Positions 17,300 through 26,500 of a DNA stretch of 64,000 bases are shown here, one piece after another; the stretch's first letter is position 1; every line of letters starts with the position of its first letter. The notes under the pieces were generated by a model. It saw only the letters and a program-made list of their open reading frames with translations, was not told the origin of the DNA and did no database searches. The position numbers and the translations under genes are program-made. Origin of the DNA: Neorhizobium alkalisoli (GTDB taxonomy: Bacteria; Pseudomonadota; Alphaproteobacteria; Rhizobiales; Rhizobiaceae); contig NZ_PVBN01000001.1 of NCBI RefSeq assembly GCF_002968635.1, positions 124,001 through 188,000 of the forward strand, in the 5' to 3' direction.

Positions 17300-17695
17300 A
17301 TGGGGACCATAACCATATTGCCGATGGCTCACGTGACCTCGAACAGTCTGGGAGCCCTGTCGAACATGAACCGCAGCGACAGCAGGGTCCGCGACCTGAA
17401 CGACGAGCTGCGGACATCCTTCAGCGGTGGCCGCGTGCTGCTCACCAGTGGCGTTCAAGCTCTCGATGAAGGCGACCGGATTAAGCTGCTGCAGGCGGTT
17501 CAGACGTTTGATGACTTCAATGCTGGCAACGACCCCTATGGCGAGCACGATTTCGGCCGGGTGGTTGTCGGGGAGCAAGACTACTTCTGGAAAATCGACT
17601 GCTACGACCTGGACTTTCGGTTCCAATCGCCGGACCCGGCTGACGCCACCGTCACCGCCCGCGTCATGACGATCATGCGGGAGGACGAGTATTGA
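17300..17695 (+). CDS. DUF3768 family protein
   Basis: 131 residues matching the DUF3768 pattern common on alphaproteobacterial plasmids and islands: RDLNDELR, GGRVLLTSGV, the NDPYGEHDFG block, WKIDCYD and the end VMTIMREDEY. Function unknown. Later methionines (17324, 17366) are alternative starts. A terminator follows. Confidence 0.8.
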   Translation: MGTITILPMAHVTSNSLGALSNMNRSDSRVRDLNDELRTSFSGGRVLLTSGVQALDEGDRIKLLQAVQTFDDFNAGNDPYGEHDFGRVVVGEQDYFWKIDCYDLDFRFQSPDPADATVTARVMTIMREDEY

Positions 17696-17727
17696 TCCTG
17701 CCGCGTCGCACCAAGAACCAAACCATA

Positions 17728-17755
17728 AAGCCGCGCTCACTCCGCGGCTTTTTTT
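17728..17755 (+). terminator. Terminator between convergent genes
   Basis: AAGCCGCG-7 nt-CGCGGCTT followed by a run of T. It overlaps the last codons of the convergent XRE gene. Confidence 0.85.
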
Positions 17756-18039
17756 CTGCCCGACGCTTCGCGGGCGCCAACCCTGCTTTTCCTGCCCGGC
17801 TTAAGCGGCGCTGGCTCGCCGGCACCGGCGGCGGGCATCTGGAAAAAGTTGAGAACATCAACGCCCAAGGCTTCGGCAATCCGTTCGACAACATCCAGCG
17901 AGGCGTTGAAATCGCCGCGTTCAAGGCCGCTGATGGTCGTGCGGTCAACGTCGGCATCAACCGCAAGATTCTCTTGGGTGATCTGCCGAGCGGTTCTCAA
18001 CACACGAAGGTTCCAGGCAACGCGGGCGCGTACTTTCAT
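17737..18039 (-). CDS. XRE-family transcriptional regulator
   Basis: 100-residue protein with one helix-turn-helix of the Cro/C1 type in its first 65 residues (LRVLRTARQITQENLAVDADVDRTTISGLERG, then DVVERIAEALGVDVLNFF), and a basic Ala/Lys-rich tail. It probably represses its own promoter and the divergent DUF805 gene; a palindrome lies in between. The lone HTH without a protease or effector domain is typical of plasmid and phage regulators. Confidence 0.88.
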   Translation of the reverse strand: MKVRARVAWNLRVLRTARQITQENLAVDADVDRTTISGLERGDFNASLDVVERIAEALGVDVLNFFQMPAAGAGEPAPLKPGRKSRVGAREASGRKKAAE

Positions 18040-18069
18040 ACCCGCATCGCCACCATCTTGTGGTTGTTT

Positions 18070-18087
18070 TATCCATCGGATATATCC
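18070..18087. promoter_or_regulatory. Candidate operator of the XRE regulator
   Basis: TATCC-ATC-GGATA overlapping the palindrome GGATATATCC (18078-18087), 31-48 bp upstream of the XRE start and about 85 bp before the divergent DUF805 gene. This fits autorepression but is inferred from symmetry only. Confidence 0.4.
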
Positions 18088-18170
18088 AACATATTTATCA
18101 GATCAAAACCGCGCACCGTGTCGGCGGCGCGCTGTCCGGCGATCCAACCCACAACACAGAAAGAAGCTTC

Positions 18171-18689
18171 ATGAGTGCCTACCTCGATGCCATGCGCCGC
18201 TATTTCACCTTCTCCGGTAGGTCGTCGCGCTCGCAATTTTGGATCTATCACCTGACACTGCTGGTGCTGGCCATCGTCGGATTTATCATTGACATCGCGA
18301 TCAGCGGAGGCGGCGAACCGCAGCCGCTGGTTTCCGCCTTGATCGTCATCGGCCACTACATCCCATCGCTCGCCATCATCGTTCGCCGTCTGCACGATGC
18401 CAACCTGAGCGGCTGGCTGGTGCTGCTTTGCCTGCTGCCAGGACTTGGTGTTATCGCCTTCATCGTGTTCGGCTGCTTGGCCCCCACCCCGGGCCCCAAT
18501 CGCTTCGACCGCGCCACGGCGACCGCCCCGCATTCGCCCGAGGTTGGCCAGACAGCGGCTTCTCGCCCCGCCGCCGCATCAAACGTCGAGCGCATCGAGA
18601 AACTTGCCTCTCTGCGCGCTACAGGCGCGATCGATGAAGACGAATTTCAGCGAATGAAGGCCGACATTCTGGGCGGTACTGCTCGCTGA
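18171..18689 (+). CDS. DUF805 membrane protein with SHOCT tail
   Basis: 172 residues; start at ATG 18171 (MSAYLDAMRRYFTFSGRSSRSQFW), the usual DUF805 opening. Four membrane segments in the first 110 residues, with RRLHDANLSGWLVLL typical of the family. The last 35 residues (ERIEKLASLRATGAIDEDEFQRMKADIL) form a SHOCT domain. Role unknown; inner membrane. Reading upstream into 18060 would cross the operator region, so I reject the longer frame. Confidence 0.88.
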   Translation: MSAYLDAMRRYFTFSGRSSRSQFWIYHLTLLVLAIVGFIIDIAISGGGEPQPLVSALIVIGHYIPSLAIIVRRLHDANLSGWLVLLCLLPGLGVIAFIVFGCLAPTPGPNRFDRATATAPHSPEVGQTAASRPAAASNVERIEKLASLRATGAIDEDEFQRMKADILGGTAR

Positions 18690-18760
18690 CAGTTGGAGGG
18701 GCGTGCCTCGCTCGGCGGTACGTTCCCCACCTTGGTTATGCCGGGCATTAGGGGGTAAAC

Positions 18761-19114
18761 ATGAAAATCGCAATTGGGATCATTTCGCTATTTTTGGGCC
18801 TGCTGGTGCTGCTGCAGTCCTGCACGGTCCGCACCGCTTCACACATGCTGGGAGATCAGGCGACCAGTGATGCCGGAGCAGTCGGCATTCTGGTCGGCTT
18901 CCTGTTTTTTGTCGGCGGAGCGTTTTCGTTCGGATTGCCTGCCGTGGCTATGATCGTGTTCGCCGTTGCCGCTCTCTTGGGCTTTGCCGCCAGCGCGGCA
19001 GGAAGCTTTGCCGATCTCACACTGTGGGCGTTTGTGGCACTGGCTTTCGCCGTTGGTTCATTCTTCATTTGGCGATCAGCCCGCAAAGCCAAGGTGGAGC
19101 AAGGTAATGGCTAG
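18761..19114 (+). CDS. Small membrane protein
   Basis: 117 residues with an N-terminal hydrophobic segment ending in LLQSC, which could be a lipobox or simply a membrane helix, then three more hydrophobic segments (VGILVGFLFFVGGAFSFG, AVAMIVFAVAALLGFAA, LWAFVALAFAVGSFFIW) and a basic tail. Family not recognised. Its last codons overlap the next gene by 8 bp, which suggests translational coupling. Confidence 0.6.
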   Translation: MKIAIGIISLFLGLLVLLQSCTVRTASHMLGDQATSDAGAVGILVGFLFFVGGAFSFGLPAVAMIVFAVAALLGFAASAAGSFADLTLWAFVALAFAVGSFFIWRSARKAKVEQGNG

Positions 19115-19742
19115 GGGTTTTATACTGGCAGGTACCGTTCTGCTGACCATGAGTGCCCTGCCGGCGACGAGCGGACAAACGCAGTATTTTATGGGCGATG
19201 TTTGGGGTGTCTGGCAGGTGCTGCCCGAAGGTGAAGATGCCGATCCTGAGGAAAAGCCGCACTGCCTGTTCGGTACACGCACATGGCCCCAGAAGGGTTT
19301 GAACGTCATGTATGTGCTGACCAGTGCGGATTATGTCGAGCCATGGCTGCAGATCTATTCAACAGGTTGGGAGCTTCCGGTTGGGAAAAAGACGAAAGTC
19401 GATCTCGTGACCGTCGCAGGCCCTTTGGGATTCGAGCTGGAAGCAACCAGCGCGAGCTACCTGACGGCGTCGATCGATCCGAAAATTGTCGGAAAAGATA
19501 AGTCCTTCGCTTTTGAAGTCGCGTTGTCCTACATGCTGGATTCACGCCGCACGGGCATCAACATGCGCGTCAAGTTTGCCGGCAGCGAGCCAGAGTGGTT
19601 TATCCCCGCAATGGATCAATTGGAGGCATATCAGCTGAATGCGGCGTTTCGGAAATGCATTGGCGAGCTGCGAAGCAAAGGCGGTGACTTCTATTCCGGC
19701 CGTCAAACGCCCGATGGCAAGACGTCTCCGTTCGCCGAATAG
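19107..19742 (+). CDS. Exported hypothetical protein
   Basis: 211 residues starting MARGFILAGTVLLTMSALPATS, a clear signal peptide, so the mature protein is probably periplasmic. The mature part is about 185 residues of beta-rich sequence with two Cys (PHCLFG, RKCIGE) that could form a disulfide. Family not recognised. ATG 19107 overlaps the preceding gene. The next 226 bp, to 19968, show no gene. Confidence 0.65.
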   Translation: MARGFILAGTVLLTMSALPATSGQTQYFMGDVWGVWQVLPEGEDADPEEKPHCLFGTRTWPQKGLNVMYVLTSADYVEPWLQIYSTGWELPVGKKTKVDLVTVAGPLGFELEATSASYLTASIDPKIVGKDKSFAFEVALSYMLDSRRTGINMRVKFAGSEPEWFIPAMDQLEAYQLNAAFRKCIGELRSKGGDFYSGRQTPDGKTSPFAE

Positions 19743-19968
19743 CCCACCGGATTGCTAAGTTGAGCCTCAAGAACCCGTCGTCAGTTCGGCATCATTATTG
19801 GCGCATCAACATTCTTTCGCAACCATTCATTGCGCCCCTTGAAATCTAACTCTGAGTCGCGTTAATGCTCGCACTGGTAGAGATTTCGGTCGTGCAATTT
19901 GCTCCGACGTAGGGTCATGGAATTATCTACCTTGAGCTGGGATAAAGAAATGGAATTGAATTGTTTCT

Positions 19969-20529
19969 ATGAAAATACATGATTTTCAGCCATCTGAAGC
20001 AATAGCGTTCGAACAACGAACAACTGGCATATCGTTCTTTTCAGCGGTTGCTGTTGGTGCAGTAAGCGCTGTTATGTGGCTCTTTTTGTCCAATATACAT
20101 TTCGATCTGACATTCATACTCGGATACAAGCCGACGTTTTGGCTGTGGCCTCCAAACTACTTTTTCGTTGACCAGCTTGCAGAAAATCACATAGCGAAAC
20201 ACGATGCGCTACTATTTTTGAATTCCGGCGCAGTTACCAGTCTTTTATATCTCTTGTGGCTTGTTGGGCGGCTTATCTTCGAATTCGTAGCGAGGCGCCA
20301 CAGATATGTCTCGAAAGACGTTCTGACCATATGCGCCTTGGCGTTGATCCCTATAATATTTGTAGCCTTCAAACCTTTTAGTGAGGAGTATTCGAGATAC
20401 TCCCTGAGTTTTGAGGCCTCAGTGCAATCAAACATCTTCCACAATATAATTATTATAGGTGGGTTTTATGCCTGCCTCGGCGAGTCTTTGGCCAAGATTA
20501 TTTCGTTGATCCGGGTAAAAATGCAGTGA
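19969..20529 (+). CDS. Polytopic membrane protein upstream of the giant secreted protein
   Basis: 186 residues with about four membrane segments (FSAVAVGAVSAVMWLFL, SLLYLLWLVGRLIF, VLTICALALIPIIFVAF, IIIIGGFYACLGESL). Family not recognised. It ends 9 bp before the start of the 2,956-residue gene, so the two are probably co-transcribed. A small membrane protein paired with a type I-secreted toxin is the usual place for an immunity protein; that is a guess from position only. Its codon use is more A/T-rich than the giant gene. Confidence 0.65.
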   Translation: MKIHDFQPSEAIAFEQRTTGISFFSAVAVGAVSAVMWLFLSNIHFDLTFILGYKPTFWLWPPNYFFVDQLAENHIAKHDALLFLNSGAVTSLLYLLWLVGRLIFEFVARRHRYVSKDVLTICALALIPIIFVAFKPFSEEYSRYSLSFEASVQSNIFHNIIIIGGFYACLGESLAKIISLIRVKMQ

Positions 20530-20538
20530 GGGGTTGTT

Positions 20539-23500
20539 ATGAATCGAGATGAAACCATTGATCGCGCGAGCGATTATATAAACAATACTGCAGATATTGT
20601 GAATTCCCTGAACGAGGCGTTCGCGCGATTCAGCCTTTCCCCAGATGATTTTGCACGTTACTCCCGGGTCATGGGCGTCGTAGGGCTAGGGATGGGTTCA
20701 CTTGTCACAGCCGGGCTGGCTGCGGCACGAGCAACACCTGCTGGCGCTGCCAGAGAAGTTGTTGGGTTCGGTGGCTCGTTAAGTGGAGCTGCGTTCGGGA
20801 CATTCGTGCTGGGTTCCATGGTCGGTACTGCATCGGGGCCAGTCGGGTGGGCTGCTATGCTGGGCGGAGCCTTGGTCGGCGGAAGAGCTGGGGGATCAAT
20901 CGCCCAATCACTTTTCGATGCCGCAATCGATCCACACCACACTCCGTTCGATATGAATCGAGATTCAAACAATTTTCCTTGGGTACATGAAGGATTCGAT
21001 CCTTCGACTACTCGTCCAGAACTCGAGCGGGACCCCTATACGCAGTTCGACCCTTTCAGTCCATTGAGTTATAATTTCAGCGGTTACACGGGGCCGGCCA
21101 CCGGGTATGACACCCCGGCAGAACTCAACGCACACGATCGGCCGAGCTCACCTACGGAACCAGAAATCTCGCCCACTTCGCCCGTCACCGATCTCGGCGA
21201 TCTCCCGCTTTCGGACCCATATAACTTTGAGCCGACTCCCACGATCACGCAGACGACGCCGTCTCCGACGCTCGATCCGATTGTTCCAACTCCGCTAGAT
21301 CCTATGGCTCCGCCATCTGATCCTGTCGCTGACCCCAGACCCAACGTCGATCCGCAGGCTGGGGTCGGCGGGCACTATTGGGGCTCAGGCGGATTTTTCG
21401 GCTGGGGAGGCAACGGAGGCGGCGGAGGCGATGGCTACGGCGGCAATGGAGACTACTACGGCGGTTTCGGCTCGGGCGACTCCGGCGGCTCCGGAGGGGG
21501 ATCGTCGAGAGGCGGTTCCGGCTCATCGACCGGTGGCGGTGGATCGTCACGAGGCGGAGGTGGGTCTGGTGGTGGTGGTTTCAGTGACTGGAACAGCCCC
21601 GATGAAGGCGACAGGGGCCGCGCTGCAAGCGACATGGGCTGGGGCAGTGGGGGTTCCGGTGGCGGTGGTTTCAGTGACTGGAACGGCCCCGATGAAGGCG
21701 ACAGGGGCAGCGCCGCAAGCGACATGGGTTGGGGCAGCGGGGGCATCGGCGGCGACGGTTCTGGCACGACTGGGGTCGGATGGGTGCCTGTTCTTCTTGA
21801 CATCTCAGGCGAGGGCTTGAGTGTCGATGAGCTTTCTTCTTCCCACAAATTCCTAGATCGGAAAGGCGACGGCCACGAACGCCGGACAGCTTGGGCCGGA
21901 AAAGGCACGGGCGTTCTGGTGCTGGACGCAGATGGCGATGGCAAGATCAGCCGCTCCAACGAATTCGTTTTTACGGAGTGGGATTCTTCGGCCAACAGCG
22001 ACCTTGAGGCAATCAAGAACGTCTTCGACACCAACGGCAATGGCAAGCTCGATAGCGGCGATGCGCGCTGGTCGGAGTTCAAAGTCGAAGTCGATGGCCA
22101 GCTAGTGTCGCTAGATAGCCTCGGCATCGTATCAATTGACCTGACGGCCACGGGCAGCGGACAGAGTTTCACGGACGGCTCCGCAATCACGGGAACGGCT
22201 ACATTCACCCGCGCCGATGGAACCACGGGGACGGTCGGCGACGCTGTCCTTGCTGTCGATGGCGAAGATTACATTATCCGTCAGTCGAGCACGCCCAGTG
22301 CCGACGGGTCGACCACGAACACCATCCTCGGCTACAACGAGTACGGCAGCCTTGCCTTCCGCAACCTCGTCACCACGAGTTCCGACGGAAACACCACCCA
22401 CACGCAGTTCGACGACGACGGAAACGGAACCATCGACCGATCGCAGTGGAACGTAGTCTCCGTCGATGGTGCTGGGGCACGCGTCAAAACAGTTTCGAAC
22501 TTCAATGCCGATGGCTCGCTACGTGACCGCACGACCACCACGACCAGCGCCCACCTCTCGGCCATCGCGACAACGATCGATCAGGATGGCGATGGGGCAG
22601 CCGACGAGCGCCAGACGTTCGTCAGGCAGGTCAACGGCTCCACAACGACGACGACTGAGCGCTTGAGTTCTGCCGGCACGGTTCTCAGCAGCGTGGTCAT
22701 CGACGCCGCCGCTGACGGATTGAGCAAAACGAGCACCATAGACGTCAACGGGGACGGCACCAACGACCTCGTGATTGCGGAGACGACCGTCGTTGCCGCC
22801 GATGGAAGCCGAACCAGGACGGTGACGCAACTCGCGACGGATGGAACCCGCCTTTCCCAAACCACCTCTCTGACCTCTGCCGACAACAAGACCAAGACGG
22901 TTTCCGGGGATGCTGACGGCAACGGCAGCATCGACACCCGCACGGTGACAGAAACAGTTGTTTCGACTTCGGGAGATATCACGGCTCAGTCGTCGGTCTT
23001 CAACGGCGACGGCACGCTCCGCGGTAAGTCTACATCGGTGACCAGCGCGAGCGGTCTATCGAAGACCGTATCGTCCGACATCACTGGCGACGGCGTCGCC
23101 GACCGGATCGCGAGCGACGTAAAAATCATCGCGGGTGATGGGGCTATGACGCAGACGGTGCAGACGACCAGCGCTGACGGCACCCTGCTTTCTAAGTCGG
23201 TCACGACGACGAGCGGCGACCGTAAGACAACCACGATTGCGGCCGATACGAATGGCGACGGTGCCAGCGATGTCATCTCAGATACAGTCATTGGCGCTGA
23301 CGGGGTGACGACCACCACGGTCCGCGCGCTCAACGCCGATGGTTCGCTTGTCAGCCAAAGCGTTGCTGTATCTTCAGCCGACGGTCTCTCGAAGACGACC
23401 CGTAGCGACATGGATGGCAACGGCACCGACGATCGAACGCTCTCCACCGTAGTTGCCGCCCTCGCAGACGGCGGGCGAATGGAAACGGCCACGATCACCA

Positions 23501-26500
23501 GCGCCAGCGGCGCAGTGCTCGGTAAAACCGTCACCACAACGAGCGCCGACAGCCTCAGCCAGACGGTTCAATCCGACCTCGATGGTGACGGCACTTTCGA
23601 CCACACGGCGAGCAACATTATCTCCCTTGGCGCCGATGGAACGCGGACCGAGACCGTAACCGTTCGCAGCGCCGACGGCACCCTCAAGGGTGAGGTCATG
23701 ACGGTCGTCAGCGCGGATCGCAAGACGACCACTGTGACGACCGATGCCGACGGCGACGGCAATGCCGACGGCGTCCAAGTTCGCTCCGTTCGCGTCGACG
23801 GCCGGATAGACGTTTCGAACACCAGCTACGCCGCCAATGGTACTGTCCTAGCGACGGGTGCGACCAGCGTCAGCGCCGATGGACTGACCACCACGTCGTC
23901 GGTCGATTCGACCGGCGACGGAAGCAACGACCGCGTTGCCACGGACCAGACTTTGATCGGTAGCGATGGCAGTCGCACCCAGACCGTGTCGGTAGCCGCC
24001 GGAAACGGAAACCTCCTCAACAGGCGCAGCATCGTCACCAGTGGCAATGGGTTGTCCGTCACGACGAGCGATGACCTGAATGGCGACGGCATCATCGACG
24101 TCAGCAACCTGCAGCAATCCACGCTCAATGCCGATGGTTCAGTCACCAAGACGGTGTCGAACAACATCGGGACGACACTGACCGGTCGTAGCGTCACCAC
24201 CGTCAGCGCAAGCGGCTTGTTGGCTCAGACCGAGGTCGATGCCGATGGGAACGGTACGATCGACAGACGTTCCACCTCAACCAAGACGCTCAACGCCAAT
24301 GGCTCCACTCAGACCACTGCGGTTGTCAAAGCGGGCAATAACGCCTTGATTTCGAGCGTGACGACCGATGTCAGCGCCGATGGCAGATCCGCCGCCAAAG
24401 CGATTGACCTCGATGGAAACGGGTCTATCGACGTCCGCGAGACGATTTCCGTCAGCTCTGGCGGCGTGTCGACGGACACGGTCGAGGCCTACAAGGCCAA
24501 CGGTACTCTCGACAGCCGGTCGGTCGTCAGCTCAGCGGCGAATGGACTCTCCAAAACATCGAGTTCCGACCTCGACGGCAACGGTGTCTTCGATCTGGTG
24601 GTAACGGATACGACCACCATCGACAGCAATGGCGGGCAGACCCGCACCGTCTCGAAATTCGGCGCCGGTAACACGCTCACGTCTCGAATCTTGACCCGAG
24701 TCAGTGCCGATGGCCTGACCAAGACCACGACATGGACCGATGGGAGCGGCGCGACTGTCCGTTCGTCGAGCGACGTCACCATTCGTAAGCCCGACGGCGG
24801 ACTGACCGAGACACTGTCCTACTTCAAGGCAGACGGATCGCTCGAAAGCAAGCAGATTACGACGATCGCGGCCCATGGATTGACGACCACCGTCACACTC
24901 GATGTCGACGGCAACGGCACGGTGGATCAGCGCTCGATCTCGACAAAGAAAGCCGATGGGTCGGTCGAACTGGTTCTGACCGATCTGGCGTCAAGCGGCG
25001 CGGCCAAGGACTCCAAAGCCATCACGACCAGCGCAGATGGATTGCGTCGTACAGCCGACTTCGACACCGATGGCAACGGAACGATCGACAAAAGGATCAC
25101 CAGCGTCACGGTTTTGAATGCCGATGGCGGCAAGACCACGACGACACAGGAGTTCGTCGCCGGCGCAAGCGGGCTTACACTCAAGTCAACCACGGTCGTC
25201 GACATTTCCGATGATGGGCTTACCGTATCCACCAAGTGGGATACTTCGGGTTCTGGATCGTTCGACAAGAGCCAGACCGATATCACCACATTGGATGCCG
25301 ACGGTTCCCGCACCCGGACAATCAGCACCTACACCGGCGCTTCGCTTGCCAGCCGCTACTCGATCACCACGAGTGCAAACGGTCTCTCCGTTACCGAGAA
25401 ATGGGATGCGTCGGGTTCGGGCACCTACAGCCAGACCGCGACGGATGTGACGACGATCAATGCGGACGGCACCACCACGCGGACGATCACCAATATGAGG
25501 TCAGACGGCACGTTGATCTCGAAGGCTGTCACGACCACCGATGTCACTGGCAGGGTCATTTCAACGGCGGAGGAGCGTCCGGGCTTCACCAACCAGAGCC
25601 GCACGGCAAAGCTTGAAGTGCTTGCGGATGGGGCAACCCGCGAGACATTTACCCGCTTGAATTCGAGTGGGGGCCTTATCGACAAGACAACGGCAGCCAC
25701 CAGCGCGGACAAGCTGACGGTTACCCTTGAACGAGACGCAAATGGCGACGGCATCGTTGACCAGCGCCAGCAGACGATCACCAGCGATGCCGGCATCCTG
25801 ACGGCGGTTACAACCGATCTGAAGAGCGATGGGACAGTCCGCGACAGCTTTACGCGCACCGTTTCTGCCGACGGGCGAAAGACCACCATCACGTGGGACT
25901 TCGACGGAAACGGCAGCGCCGACCGGCGGCGCGTCATCGATGACTCCCAGAATGCAGACGGCAGCCGGACAACCGTCGCGACCGATACCGACCTCCAGAC
26001 CGGAACGCTGTCTGCCACCACAACTTCACGATTGTCGGCAGACGGCCGAATTGCGACGACATCGAAGGATGTCAACGGCGACGGCACCGTAGACCACGTC
26101 GAAACGACCACGACCGACTCGACCGGCGCCAAGGTTTCGGTCGTCACCAACAACGTGACGGCACGCGACGTCAAATACCTGAGCCAAGGTGGAGTTTATT
26201 GGAAGCAGGCAGTTGCGGCGAAGACCGAGACGGCGACGTCACTCGATGGCAGGACCACGACTCTCAAATATGACTACGACGGCGACGGCATCTTCGAAAC
26301 GACGATGCAGAAGGTCGTACAGATCGATGGTTCGGCTGTTACGACCATCACTGAGACGGTTGCGGGTGGGGCAGTCAAAGCGCGGGGTACAATCTACACC
26401 AGCGCCGACGGATTGATCACCAAGCTGTCAAAGGACACCGACAACAACGGAACCTTTGACCATACCGAAACTGCCGTGACCCATGCCGACGGCTCGGTGA

